The notes below the pieces were generated by a model, which was not told where the DNA came from, did no database searches, and worked only from the letters and a program-made list of their open reading frames with translations. Shown in pieces: positions 13,101-21,752 of a stretch of 64,000 nt of DNA. Numbering within the stretch: the stretch's first letter is position 1; each line of letters opens with the position of its first letter. Location of the stretch: the NCBI RefSeq assembly GCF_016741775.1, contig NZ_JAERRK010000005.1, forward strand, positions 248,001 through 312,000, given 5' to 3'. A program made the position numbers and the translations under genes. Origin of the DNA: Streptomyces actinomycinicus (GTDB lineage: Bacteria; Actinomycetota; Actinomycetes; Streptomycetales; Streptomycetaceae).

Positions 13101-14593
13101 GACGACACCGCCTCGGTGGTTTGCGCGTACAGCTTCAGCAGGCTCTGGCCGAGCATCGCGGAGCGGTAGCCGGCACTGGCACGGTGATCGTTCATCGGCG
13201 TCCCCTGGGCCTGCAGCACCTGGGCCGCGGCCTCGACCGTCTCCGGCGTCCACGGCTTGCCCTCGAGGGCCACCTCGGCGGCGAGGGCGCGGATCGGGGT
13301 GGCGGCGACGCCGCCCAGGCCGATGCGGGCCTTGCGGACGATCCCGCCCTCGATGTCGAGCGCGAAGGCGACCGCCACGCTGGAGATGTCGTCGAAGCGC
13401 CGCTTGGCGATCTTGTGGAAGGCGGTGAGCGGCGACAGCGGCAGCGGGATGCGCACCGCACGGATCAGCTCGCCGGGCCTGCGCACGCTCTGCCGGTAGC
13501 CGGTGAAGTAGTCCGCGAGCGGGACCTCGCGCTCTCCGTCGGCGCCGGCGAGCACCACCGACGCCTCCAGCGCGAGCAGCACGGGCGGGCTGTCACCGAT
13601 GGGGGAGCCGGTACCCAGGTTGCCGCCGAGGGTCGCACTGTTGCGGATGAGCCGGGACGCGAACTGCGGGAACAGCTGTGCCAGCAGCGGGACATCGCCG
13701 TCGAGGCGGCGCTCGATCTCGGTGAGCGTCAGCGCCGCCCCGATCTCGATGTGGCCGGATTCGACGCGCAGCTCCCGCAGTTCGGGCAGCCGGTCGATGG
13801 CGACGACGCAACCCGCCCGGCGGGAGCGGATGTTCACCTCGACGCCCCAGTCGGTGGAGCCGGCGACCACCACGGCGTCGGGCCGCTCGCCGAGCACCTG
13901 AAGTGTCTCGGCCAGGGTGTTCCTGCGCAGGAAGGCGCTGTCGTCCCGGACGTACTCGGTGGCGACCGGTGCGGGCGGCGACTGCTCGCGGCGCTGTGCC
14001 AGCGGGTCCTCGTCGGTGGGCTCACCGACGGCGAACGCGGCGTCGCGGATCGGGCGGTATCCGGTGCAGCGGCACAGGTTCCCGCTCAGCGCGTGCAGAT
14101 CGAAACCGTTCGGGCCGTGTTCGGCGTCGCTGCCGTCCACCGGTTCCGCGTGCTCGGCGTCGGTGCCGTCCGCCGGTTCCGCGTGTGCGCAGCGGTTCGG
14201 CCGGTAGTACTCGGCGGCCATGCTGCAGATGAATCCCGGGGTGCAGTAGCCGCACTGGGAGCCTCCGCGCACCGCCATCTCCTCCTGCACCGGGTGCAGG
14301 GTGGGCGGCGTGCCGGGTTCGCCGGCGGTGGCGAGACCCTCGGAGGTGACGATCTCCTGACCGTCGAGCGCCGCGACCGGGACCAGGCAGGCGTTGACCG
14401 CCACCCAGTCGGTGGGCTTGTTCACGCCGGGACGGGCCACCAGGACCGAGCAGGCGCCGCACTCGCCCTCGGCGCAGCCCTCCTTCGTGCCGGTGAGGCC
14501 GCGCTCGCGCAGGAAGTCCAGCGCGGTGGTGTGGGGCGCTGCCGGTGAAATCGGCGCTTCTTTTCCGTTGACCGTGATCCGCGCCGCTACCAT
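13097..14593 (-). CDS. xdhA: Xanthine dehydrogenase, FAD and [2Fe-2S] small subunit
   Basis: Carries electrons from the molybdenum subunit through two [2Fe-2S] clusters to FAD and NAD. The N-terminal ferredoxin-type domain has GCAEGECGACSVLV; the second cluster uses GSQCGYCTPGFICSM and LSGNLCRCTGYRPI. The FAD-binding domain follows (VVVAGSTDWGVEVNIR, NSATLGGNLGTGSPIGD). The length of 498 aa fits fused small subunits. Between the two halves of the second cluster motif is an unusual acidic insertion of about 25 residues made by two 33-bp DNA repeats. Start is ATG 14593 behind GAAGG. A leader of roughly 320 nt with its own small open frame precedes it. Confidence 0.94.
14117..14182. repeat. In-frame 33-bp duplication inside xdhA
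   Basis: Two adjacent 33-bp units (14117-14149 and 14150-14182) differ at only a few bases and a partial third begins at 14183. Each encodes 11 residues of the type AEPxDGxDAEH. The period is a multiple of three, so the reading frame is kept. Confidence 0.85.
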
Positions 14594-14759
14594 GACGGGC
14601 CTTCATTCCGGTGTGTGATCGGTCGATTCATCATGTTCGCCAATTCCAGGCAGCTTTCTGTGTTCAGACGCGCCACGTGAGAGAAACGGGCGCAAAAACG
14701 GCACGCAAAACGGCACGACACCGCGAGGGGCCGGAAGGGTGGTGACGGGAAACCCGGAA

Positions 14760-14778
14760 TGTGCCGCGAAGGGGCACA
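14760..14778 (-). terminator. Hairpin in the xdhA leader (possible attenuator)
   Basis: On the minus strand TGTGCC and GGCACA form a 6-bp stem with a 7-base loop, starting 14 nt after the stop of the small leader frame and about 170 nt before xdhA. It has no U-tract, so Rho-type or anti-SD roles are as likely as intrinsic termination. Confidence 0.35.
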
Positions 14779-14792
14779 TCAGAACGGCGTGC

Positions 14793-14870
14793 TCAGCAGC
14801 CGTGCGCGATCCGACCCGGAACCCAGACCGTGCGCTGGGCGAGGCGACCGAGATCAGAGATGACGTTCAT
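14793..14870 (-). CDS. Putative 25-residue leader peptide upstream of xdhA
   Basis: A 25-codon frame starts with ATG 14870, reads MNVISDLGRLAQRTV and then WVPGRIAHGC, and ends with TGA at 14793. GGAAAGGAGG stands 8 nt before the ATG, among the strongest ribosome sites in the window. A promoter with consensus spacing lies about 45 bp further upstream and a hairpin follows the stop, with xdhA starting 200 nt downstream. The peptide has two adjacent turn-forming residues (Pro-Gly), several Arg and a terminal Cys, but no run of a single amino acid. A regulatory upstream frame for the xdh operon is the favoured reading; a free-standing small protein is the alternative. I do not recognise the sequence. 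Confidence 0.55.
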   Translation of the reverse strand: MNVISDLGRLAQRTVWVPGRIAHGC

Positions 14871-14915
14871 CTGTGGGCCGCCTCCTTTCCGTGATTATGG
14901 GTCGACGATTACCGC

Positions 14916-14944
14916 AAGCTAGTGGCTGGGGCCACAGAGGTCAA
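14916..14944 (-). promoter_or_regulatory. Vegetative-type promoter for the xdh leader
   Basis: On the minus strand TTGACC (plus 14939-14944) and TAGCTT (plus 14916-14921) are separated by exactly 17 bp, matching the principal-sigma (HrdB) consensus in Streptomyces. Transcription would start near 14909, about 40 nt before the leader ATG at 14870. Confidence 0.6.
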
Positions 14945-15036
14945 GAGGTCGGCCCTCGTCGATCACCGAGAACCGACCGGCCGGGGGCGCCGGGCCTGCC
15001 CCGGGGGATCGTGCCGGTATGCCCCGGGCCGGTGCG

Positions 15037-15163
15037 GACGGGCTCGGACGCCGGTACCGACGGGCTCGCAGCCGACGTCGACGGGCTCAGAGCCGGTGCC
15101 GACGGGCTCGCAGCCGACGTCGACGGGCTCAGAGCCGGTGCCGACGGGCTCAGAGCCGCTGCC
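15037..15163. repeat. 21-bp tandem repeat upstream of the desaturase gene
   Basis: Units of 21 bp beginning GACGGGCTC start at 15059, 15080, 15101, 15122 and 15143, after a degenerate 22-bp unit at 15037. Two variants alternate, so the higher-order period is 42 bp. No separate gene is indicated, although all frames are open. Confidence 0.85.
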
Positions 15164-15172
15164 GCCGGGGCG

Positions 15173-15186
15173 GGGGGTTAACCCCC
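15173..15186. promoter_or_regulatory. Perfect 14-bp palindrome GGGGGTTAACCCCC
   Basis: The palindrome lies directly after the 21-bp repeats and 83 bp before the desaturase ATG. It could be an operator for that gene. No consensus promoter elements were recognised beside it. Confidence 0.35.
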
Positions 15187-15269
15187 GGCGGTGGGTGGGG
15201 CGGGCCTCGGGCGCATACGGTGGCTGGCAGGCTTCTGCGGGTCGTACGGTCGTCACCAGAATTCCCGGC

Positions 15270-16391
15270 ATGACGATCTCCTCCGAGACCTGCCCCGATG
15301 CCTCTCCAGGCGCCTCCCCCGGCGCCTCCTCCGGCACCGTTCCCGCGGCCCGGCGTTCCGCCGTCGACACGGGTACGACGAGCCCCGGTGCCGGCAGCGA
15401 CTTCGCCCGGTTGTCCCAGCGGATCGCCGCGGCCGGCCTGCTCGAGCGGCGCCCCGGCTACTACGCGGTGCGGCTCGGTCTCGTGATCGGGTCGTTCGCC
15501 GGCTGCTGGGCCGCGTTCTTCGCCCTCGGCGACACCTGGTGGCAACTGGCCGTGGCCGCGGTGCTGGCCCTGGTCTTCGGACAGGTGGCCCTGGTGGCGC
15601 ACGACCTGGCCCACCGGCAGGTCTTCCGTCGGCGCCGGCACAGTGAGATCTGGGGACGACTGTTCGGCAATCTCGGCATCGGCATGAGCTACGGGTGGTG
15701 GATGAACAAGCACACCCGCCACCACGCCCATCCCAACCACGAGGAACTCGACCCCGACGTCGCCCCGGACATCCTGGTGTGGTCCACCGGGCAGGCCCGG
15801 GCCAGCCGGGGTCTGGCCCGCCTCCTCGGCGGTCACCAGGCGCAGCTCTTCTTCCCGCTGCTCACCCTCGAGGGCTTCAACCTGCACGTCGCCGGAGTCC
15901 GGGCGCTGCGCTCACCGTCCATGAAGAACCGGACACTGGAGGGCGCCCTGCTCCTGCTGCACATGGCGGGGCTTCTCACCGCCGTGTTCCTGGTGCTCCC
16001 GCCGGGCAAGGCGGTGGCGTTCCTGGCCGTGAACCAGTGTCTCTTCGGCGTCTACCTGGGCTGCACCTTCGCTCCCAACCACAAGGGCATGCCGACGATC
16101 ACCGGCGGGCAGCGGCTCGACTTCCTGCGGCGCCAGGTCCTGACCTCGCGCAACGTACGCGGCGGCTGGTTCACCGACGTGATGCTGGGCGGGCTCAACT
16201 ACCAGATCGAGCACCACCTGTTCCCGAGCATGCCCACGGTCCATCTGCGCCGGGCCCAGGTGATCGTGCGCCGGTACTGCGCCGAGATCGGGGTGCCGTA
16301 CCACGAGACCGGACTGATCCAGTCCTACCGTGAGGCCCTGACCCATCTGCACCGCGTGGGCGAGCCGATCAGGCAGCAGCGCAGGGCGTGA
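15270..16391 (+). CDS. Membrane fatty-acid desaturase
   Basis: Membrane di-iron desaturase expected to introduce a double bond into acyl chains of lipids. The three His boxes of the family are present: HDLAH at 111-115, HTRHH at 148-152 and QIEHH at 312-316, with additional His at AHPNHEE. Hydrophobic segments lie at about 67-110, 180-200, 225-250 and 255-275. At 373 residues the length is normal. The start was placed at ATG 15270; the open frame upstream runs through the 21-bp repeats and is unlikely to be translated. The first 45 residues are rich in Ala/Pro/Ser/Gly. Reductase partners are not encoded nearby. The position of desaturation cannot be told from sequence. Confidence 0.9.
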   Translation: MTISSETCPDASPGASPGASSGTVPAARRSAVDTGTTSPGAGSDFARLSQRIAAAGLLERRPGYYAVRLGLVIGSFAGCWAAFFALGDTWWQLAVAAVLALVFGQVALVAHDLAHRQVFRRRRHSEIWGRLFGNLGIGMSYGWWMNKHTRHHAHPNHEELDPDVAPDILVWSTGQARASRGLARLLGGHQAQLFFPLLTLEGFNLHVAGVRALRSPSMKNRTLEGALLLLHMAGLLTAVFLVLPPGKAVAFLAVNQCLFGVYLGCTFAPNHKGMPTITGGQRLDFLRRQVLTSRNVRGGWFTDVMLGGLNYQIEHHLFPSMPTVHLRRAQVIVRRYCAEIGVPYHETGLIQSYREALTHLHRVGEPIRQQRRA

Positions 16392-16463
16392 ACGACCGCC
16401 CGGACGCGCCTCGGCGGTCCGGGCGGTCCGGGTGGCGCGGTGTGAGGTCGGGGAAGGGCCGGA

Positions 16464-16484
16464 GCCCCGCCGACGTGGCGGGGC
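16464..16484. terminator. Hairpin between convergent desaturase and msrA
   Basis: GCCCCGCC and GGCGGGGC form a perfect 8-bp stem around GACGT. It lies between two convergent genes and could end both transcripts. A 25-bp direct duplication follows at 16507-16556, covering the last codons of msrA and its 3' flank. Confidence 0.5.
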
Positions 16485-16529
16485 CCCTCAGGCCGTGGTC
16501 GTGACCAGGCGCCCGGGTCGGCGGGGGAA

Positions 16530-17060
16530 TCAGGCGCCCGGGTCGGCGGGGGACGAGGCCCGGCGCGGCAGCTTCCAGTTCGGGCGCGGGAAGTGGCAGG
16601 TGTACCCGTTCGGATAGCGTTCCAGGTAGTCCTGGTGCTCGGGCTCGGCCTCCCAGAAGTCGCCCACGGGCTCGACCTCGGTGACCACGTTGCCCGGCCA
16701 CAGGCCGCTCGCCTCGACGTCCGCGATGGTGTCCAGGGCGACGCGGTGCTGCTCCTCGCCGCTGTAGAAGATGGCGGACCGGTAGCTGCGCCCGAGGTCG
16801 TTGCCCTGGCGGTCCTTCGTGGTCGGATCGTGGATCTGGAAGAAGAACTCCAGGATGTCGCGGTAGCTCGTGGCCGAGGGATCGAAGAGGATCTCGATGG
16901 CCTCGGCGTGGTCGCCGTGGTTGCGGTACGTGGCGTTCGGCGTGTCACCGCCGCTGTAGCCGACGCGGGTGGCCACCACGCCCGGCTGCTTGCGGATCAG
17001 GTCCTGCATGCCCCAGAAACATCCGCCCGCCAGTACGGCCCGCTCGGTTTCCGATGCCAT
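16530..17060 (-). CDS. msrA: Peptide methionine-(S)-S-oxide reductase
   Basis: Repairs oxidised methionine by reducing the S-sulfoxide form, using thioredoxin. The active-site motif GGCFWG places the catalytic Cys at residue 14; [22 protein letters not shown] and the later [16 protein letters not shown] are conserved MsrA segments. The length of 176 aa is usual. ATG 17060 is preceded by GAGGAGC. The C-terminus (SSPADPGA) is repeated just beyond the stop codon by a short tandem duplication. No msrB gene is adjacent. Confidence 0.95.
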   Translation of the reverse strand: MASETERAVLAGGCFWGMQDLIRKQPGVVATRVGYSGGDTPNATYRNHGDHAEAIEILFDPSATSYRDILEFFFQIHDPTTKDRQGNDLGRSYRSAIFYSGEEQHRVALDTIADVEASGLWPGNVVTEVEPVGDFWEAEPEHQDYLERYPNGYTCHFPRPNWKLPRRASSPADPGA

Positions 17061-17372
17061 CGGGTGCTCCTCACCTTCGAGCCGCTGTCGGGCGCGGTCG
17101 TCGATCTACGGTTCTCGCTTTCGTCCAGCTTATTACTACCTCTGGGTAACCATCGAGCGAGCCCGCAGGAGCCCTCGGCACGGAGCCTGCCCCTTCCCGG
17201 CCCGGCCCCGGCCCCTTCACCCGGAGCCCGAGTATTGACTCGGAGACCGGCACTGGCGATCCTCGTGGCGCACAGTTTGCGTAGACATGACAAATCGGTA
17301 TGCGCGCGTGTCTCCGGGCCCTGACCTCCTTCTCGGTCGGCCGCGCATCCCGCCGACCGAGGGACGTGGGCC
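17061..17372. other. Divergent intergenic region msrA / secreted hydrolase
   Basis: This 312-bp region should hold promoters for both flanking genes. AGTAATAAGC on the minus strand and a TTGACT at 17235 on the plus strand are the only promoter-like pieces I see, and neither has a well-spaced partner. No gene is visible. Confidence 0.4.
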
Positions 17373-19460
17373 GTGGCCATGACCAGCCGCCCGTACCACC
17401 GACGCAAGCACCTGTATCACCGACGCAGGAACGTCACCGTGGTGTCGCTGCTCCTCCTCGTCCTGACCGCCGTGCTCGGTCCCACCCCGAGTTCGGCCGC
17501 CGGGAACGACTGGTGGATCCCGGACGCGAGACCCGCCCCGGACTCCGGGATCGGCGTCACAGGCGAGCCGTTCACGGGCACCGACGCCAAGGGCGAGGTC
17601 CGCGGGTTCGCCGACGCCCACGACCACCTCTTCTCCAACGAGGCCTTCGGCGGCCGGCTCATCTGCGGCAAGGTCTTCTCCGAGGCCGGGATCGCCGACG
17701 CGCTCAAGGACTGCCCCGAGCACTACCCCGACGGCTCGCTGGCCGTCTTCGACTTCATCACCAAGGGCGGCGACGGCAAGCACGACCCGGTCGGCTGGCC
17801 CACCTTCAAGGACTGGCCCGCGCACGACTCGCTCACCCACCAGCAGAACTACTACTCCTGGGTGGAACGGGCCTGGCGCGGCGGCCAGCGGGTGCTCGTC
17901 AACGACCTCGTCACCAACGGCGTGATCTGCTCGGTGTACTTCTTCAAGGACCGCAGCTGCGACGAGATGACGTCCATCCGGCTGCAGGCGAAGATGTCGT
18001 ACGACCTGCAGGCCTACATCGACAAGATGTACGGCGGCCCGGGCAAGGGCTGGTTCCGTATCGTCACCGACAGCGCGCAGGCCCGTGAGGTCATCGAGCA
18101 GGGCAAGCTGGCCGTCATCCTCGGCGTGGAAACCTCCGAACCCTTCGGCTGCAAGCAGATCCTGGACGTCCCGCAGTGCAGCAAGCAGGACATCGACAAG
18201 GGACTCGACGAGCTGTACGCGCTGGGCGTGCGCAGCATGTTCCTGTGCCACAAGTTCGACAACGCGCTGTGCGGGGTGCGCTTCGACTCGGGCGGCCTCG
18301 GAACGGCCATCAACGTGGGGCAGTTCCTGTCGACCGGCACCTTCTGGAAGACGGAGAAGTGCACGGGCCCGCAGCACGACAACCCCATCGGATCGGCCGC
18401 GGCACCGGGAGCCGAGGCGAAACTCCCGGCGGGCGTGAGCGTCCCCTCCTACGCTTCGGACGCGCAGTGCAACGTCCGCGGGCTCACCGACCTCGGTGAC
18501 TACGCCGTGCGCGCCATGATGAAACGCAAGATGATGCTGGAGATCGACCACATGAGCGTCAAGGCCGTCGGCCGTGTGCTCGACATCTTCGAGTCCGAGT
18601 CCTACCCCGGCGTGATCTCCTCGCACAGCTGGATGGACGCGAACTGGACCGACCGGGTCTACGGTCTCGGCGGCTTCATCGCCCAGTACATGAACGGCTC
18701 CGAGGGATTCGTGGCCGAGGCCCACCGCACGAAGGCGCTGCGGGACAAGTACGACGTCGGCTACGGCTACGGCACGGACATGAACGGTGTCGGCGGCTGG
18801 CCGGGCCCCCGCGGCGCGGACGCCCACGACAAGGTGATCTACCCCTTCCGCAGCGTCGACGGCGGGTCCGTCATCGACCGGCAGACCACCGGCCGGCGCA
18901 CCTGGGACCTGAACACCGACGGCGCCGCGCACTACGGCCTCGTCCCGGACTGGATCGAGGACATCAGGCGGGTCGGCGGGCAGAGCGTGGTCGACGACCT
19001 CTTCCGGGGCGCCGAGACCTACCTCGGCACCTGGGGAGCGACCGAGCGGCACCAGGCGGGTGTGAACCTCGCCAAGGACGCGCCGGCCACGGCCAGTTCG
19101 GCGGAGTGGTGGAACCCGTTCACCGGTTACGCGCCGAGCCGCGCCGTCGACGGCACCCGGGACACCCGCTGGGCCAGCGAGTGGAGCAACGACCAGTGGC
19201 TGCGGATCGACCTGGGCTCGACCCACCGGGTGGGCCGGGTCACGCTGGACTGGGAGCGCGCGTACGGGAAGTCGTACGGCATCCAGCTCTCCGCGGACGG
19301 CTCGAACTGGCAGACGGCCTGGTCGACCACCACGGGTGACGGCGGGCTGGACACCGTCCGGTTCGCCGGCACCCCGGCCCGCTACGTCCGTATCGTCGGC
19401 ACGGAGCGCGGCACCCAGTGGGGCTACTCGCTGTACGAGGTCGGCGTGCACAGCAGCTGA
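17373..19460 (+). CDS. Secreted metal-dependent hydrolase with C-terminal F5/8 type C domain
   Basis: Exported protein of 695 residues. Residues about 20-42 are a signal peptide (VVSLLLLVLTAVLGPTPSSA). The main domain resembles amidohydrolase/peptidase M19-like enzymes: GFADAHDHLFSNE gives an HxH-type metal site, LEIDHMSV and VISSHSWMD give further His residues, and YGTDMNGVGG a probable Asp ligand. From about residue 560 (NLAKDAPATASSAEWW) to the end is a discoidin/F5-8 type C domain that probably binds carbohydrate. GTG 17373 was taken as start because GAGGG lies 9 nt upstream; ATG 17379 is the alternative. A strong hairpin follows. The substrate is unknown. Confidence 0.78.
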   Translation: MAMTSRPYHRRKHLYHRRRNVTVVSLLLLVLTAVLGPTPSSAAGNDWWIPDARPAPDSGIGVTGEPFTGTDAKGEVRGFADAHDHLFSNEAFGGRLICGKVFSEAGIADALKDCPEHYPDGSLAVFDFITKGGDGKHDPVGWPTFKDWPAHDSLTHQQNYYSWVERAWRGGQRVLVNDLVTNGVICSVYFFKDRSCDEMTSIRLQAKMSYDLQAYIDKMYGGPGKGWFRIVTDSAQAREVIEQGKLAVILGVETSEPFGCKQILDVPQCSKQDIDKGLDELYALGVRSMFLCHKFDNALCGVRFDSGGLGTAINVGQFLSTGTFWKTEKCTGPQHDNPIGSAAAPGAEAKLPAGVSVPSYASDAQCNVRGLTDLGDYAVRAMMKRKMMLEIDHMSVKAVGRVLDIFESESYPGVISSHSWMDANWTDRVYGLGGFIAQYMNGSEGFVAEAHRTKALRDKYDVGYGYGTDMNGVGGWPGPRGADAHDKVIYPFRSVDGGSVIDRQTTGRRTWDLNTDGAAHYGLVPDWIEDIRRVGGQSVVDDLFRGAETYLGTWGATERHQAGVNLAKDAPATASSAEWWNPFTGYAPSRAVDGTRDTRWASEWSNDQWLRIDLGSTHRVGRVTLDWERAYGKSYGIQLSADGSNWQTAWSTTTGDGGLDTVRFAGTPARYVRIVGTERGTQWGYSLYEVGVHSS

Positions 19461-19467
19461 CGAAAGG

Positions 19468-19509
19468 GCCCGGCGGTGCCGCCGTGATGCAGGGGCGGCA
19501 CCGCCGGGC
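19468..19509. terminator. Bidirectional terminator hairpin
   Basis: A perfect 16-bp stem (GCCCGGCGGTGCCGCC with its complement) and a 10-base loop lies between the stops of two convergent genes at 19460 and 19528. Confidence 0.85.
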
Positions 19510-19527
19510 TTCAGGGACTGCGCGGAC

Positions 19528-20739
19528 CTACTCGGTCACCTTCAGCAGCTTGTTGGCGGTTCCGCTGCCGGGGTTGGTGATCTTGTCGCTGGTGGCACCG
19601 CCGGTCAGCGCGGAGGCCACCTGGGCGGGCGTGGCGTCCGGGTGTCCGGCCAGGTAGACCGCGGCGGCTCCGGTGACGTGGGGGGTGGCCATGGAGGTGC
19701 CGGAGATCGTCTTGGTGCCCTGGTCGCTGTCGTTCCAGTCGGAGGTGATGTCCGAACCCGGCGCGTACAGGTCGACGACCTTGCCGAAGTTGGAGAAGTC
19801 CGACTGGGCGTCGTCCTTGGTGCTGGAGGCGACCGTGATGGCCTCCGGGAGCCGGGCCGGTGAGCCCTGCCCCGCGTCGGCCGACTCGTTGCCCGCGGCC
19901 ACCGCGAAGGTGACACCCGAGGCGATGGCCTTCTTGACCGCCTCGTCGAGCGCCGGGTCCGCGCCTCCGCCGAGGCTCATGTTGGCCACCGAGGGACCCT
20001 TGTGGTTCTTGGTCACCCAGTCGATGCCGGCCACGACCTGTTCGGTGGTCCCGGAGCCGTTGTCGTCGAGGACTCTGACCGCGACGACCTTGGCCTTCTT
20101 GGCCACACCGTGGGCGGTGCCGGCGATGGTGCCCGCCACATGGGTGCCGTGGCCGTTGCCGTCGTCGGCCTTGTCGTCGTTGTCGACGGCGTCGAACCCG
20201 TAGGCGGCGCGGCCTTCGAAGTCCTTGTGGCTGATGCGTACACCGGTGTCGATGACGTACGCGGTCACCCCTTCCCCGGCCTTGTCGGGGTAGGTGTACT
20301 TGCCGTCGCCGGCCGCGTCCTGCTGGTCGATGCGGTCAAGACCCCAGGACGGGGGCTTGTCCTGGGTGGCGTCGATGTGGAACTTCTTGTTCTGGACGAC
20401 CGTGGCCACCGCGGGGTCGGCCGCGAGGCGCTTGGCCTCCGTCTCGGTGAGGCTGTCGGCGGCGAAGCCGTTGACCGCCGAGCCGTACGTACGGCTGAGC
20501 TTGCCGCCGTACTCGTCGGCCAGCTCCTTCTTCTCGGCCCCGGAGGCCTTCTCGTCCAGGAGCACGACGTAGCTGCCGGCCACGGCTCCTTCCGCGCCGA
20601 GGCCGTAGACCGTGCCCTCGGCAGGCTGTCCGGCCTGCGCGACGGGGGACACGTACAGGCCGGTACCGATGACGGTCGCGGCGGCCGCGATCGCGGTGAC
20701 GGTCTTGGCCTTGCCCATGCGTTTGTGATGCGCCGTCAA
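19528..20739 (-). CDS. Secreted subtilisin-like serine protease (S8)
   Basis: Extracellular protease made as a preproprotein. After a signal peptide of about 35 residues (TVTAIAAAATVIGTGLY to VAQA) comes an inhibitor I9 propeptide (GSYVVLLDEKASGAEKKELA to VVQNKKFHID), then a proteinase K-type catalytic domain with Asp in VIDTGVRISHKDFEG, His in GHGTHVAGTIAG and Ser in GTSMATPHV. Asn in AVAAGNES forms the oxyanion hole. The start is taken as TTG 20739 because GAGGAG lies 7 nt upstream; ATG 20718 has no ribosome site. The mature enzyme would be about 280 residues, normal for the group. It converges on the secreted hydrolase across a strong terminator. Confidence 0.93.
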   Translation of the reverse strand: MTAHHKRMGKAKTVTAIAAAATVIGTGLYVSPVAQAGQPAEGTVYGLGAEGAVAGSYVVLLDEKASGAEKKELADEYGGKLSRTYGSAVNGFAADSLTETEAKRLAADPAVATVVQNKKFHIDATQDKPPSWGLDRIDQQDAAGDGKYTYPDKAGEGVTAYVIDTGVRISHKDFEGRAAYGFDAVDNDDKADDGNGHGTHVAGTIAGTAHGVAKKAKVVAVRVLDDNGSGTTEQVVAGIDWVTKNHKGPSVANMSLGGGADPALDEAVKKAIASGVTFAVAAGNESADAGQGSPARLPEAITVASSTKDDAQSDFSNFGKVVDLYAPGSDITSDWNDSDQGTKTISGTSMATPHVTGAAAVYLAGHPDATPAQVASALTGGATSDKITNPGSGTANKLLKVTE

Positions 20740-21159
20740 GAGGGGTCTCCTCGTGGAGTGGGGGGATTTGTGTTCGAGGCGGCAGCGCTGCGCGTGCTCT
20801 GGAGCGTGCCTACTTGTCACGAACAGATCAACCCCCTGACAAGGCGCCGAGACCCCGCCCATGATCGATCTCCACAGGATTCACGCACATCCGAAGCAAC
20901 CCGAGCGCAAACGTGCAGCCCGGCAGGCTGGTTGAATCACCAAGGAAGATCCACGGATTAACCGTGCCTCTTTCTTCACCGTCCGGTCACGTGCGGCACG
21001 GCTCGACGCGTCCCGGTGCGGTGACCGCGGTTCGCGCGGGAGGAACGGCGGGCTCGCGGGGGCCGACCGGGACGCCCGCCGGCGGGCAGCGAAAGACCCG
21101 CCGCCGTCAACCGCCGTCCGCCCCGGGCCGCCTCAGGGAACCCTCCGGGGAACCGGACC
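20740..21159. other. Intergenic region upstream of the protease gene
   Basis: Besides the inverted repeat at 20813-20843, this 420-bp stretch shows no convincing gene or RNA. It lies between two minus-strand genes and should contain the protease promoter and the 3' end of the TetR gene. Confidence 0.4.
20813..20843 (-). promoter_or_regulatory. Inverted repeat CTTGTCA-N17-TGACAAG
   Basis: Perfect 7-bp arms are separated by 17 bp, about 75 bp upstream of the protease TTG start. The spacing suits a regulator dimer or promoter-flanking operator. Function is inferred. Confidence 0.35.
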
Positions 21160-21738
21160 TCACGGCTGCGTGCCGAACAGCGCACGGACGGCGGCGCCGA
21201 CCCGGTCGGCGACCACGTCGGGCGCGGAGGCGTCGAGCTTGCCGTCGAGGTACAGGAAGGCCAGCCCGTGGACCAGGGCCCACACCGCGGTCGCCAGCAC
21301 CTCCGGATCGGCGCCCGGGAAGGCGCGGCGGACGAGCCCTGCGACGTATTCCGAGACGGCGGCGACCGCCGTCGCCCGCTCGTCGTTCGCCGGGTCGCAG
21401 GGCTCCGCGAACATGACGCGGAACAAGGCCGGGTGATCGAGCGCGAAGCGGACGTAGGCCACGCCGACCGCGGCGAGGTCATCGGGCGTCGCGGGAGAGG
21501 GATGCGCCGCCGCCAGGTGCGCGGCGAGTTCCCGGTAACCCTCCGCGGCGACCGCGGAGACCAGCGCGTCACGGTCCGCGTAGTGGCGGTAGGGGGCGGT
21601 CGCCGACACGCCGGCCCGCCGCGCCACGGCCCGCAGCGACAGCCCGGCGCTGCCGTCCTCCTCGAGCAGTTCCCGCGCCGCGCGCAGGCAGGTGGTGCGG
21701 AGATCCCCGTGATGGTACGAGGAACTGGCTTGTGGCAT
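21160..21738 (-). CDS. TetR-family repressor (WHG-type)
   Basis: DNA-binding regulator of 192 residues. The N-terminal helix-turn-helix spans about residues 10-55 (YHHGDLRTTCLRAARELL, then LRAVARRAGVSATAPYRHY). The C-terminal half (YVRFALDHPALFRVMF, AVWALVHGLAFLYLDGKL) matches the WHG ligand/dimer domain. ATG 21738 follows GAAGGGTG. It is divergent from an Old Yellow Enzyme gene, and two similar inverted repeats fill the 89-bp gap, so self-repression and control of the flavoenzyme by an electrophile or quinone is the likely arrangement. Confidence 0.93.
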   Translation of the reverse strand: MPQASSSYHHGDLRTTCLRAARELLEEDGSAGLSLRAVARRAGVSATAPYRHYADRDALVSAVAAEGYRELAAHLAAAHPSPATPDDLAAVGVAYVRFALDHPALFRVMFAEPCDPANDERATAVAAVSEYVAGLVRRAFPGADPEVLATAVWALVHGLAFLYLDGKLDASAPDVVADRVGAAVRALFGTQP

Positions 21739-21752
21739 GGTTCACCCTTCCA

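Larger units (their letters stand above)
14594..15269. other. Intergenic region between divergent xdhA and desaturase
   Basis: This 676-bp interval holds, from left to right, the xdhA leader with a hairpin, a 25-codon open frame and its promoter (all minus strand), then a 21-bp tandem repeat and a GGGGGTTAACCCCC palindrome before the plus-strand desaturase. No further gene is visible. Confidence 0.7.

Noticed and set aside
17217..19451. Long minus-strand open frame opposite the secreted hydrolase
   Set aside because: It is a GC-driven shadow: composition is Val/Gly/Arg-rich with no domain and the plus-strand gene has clear motifs, signal peptide and codon bias.
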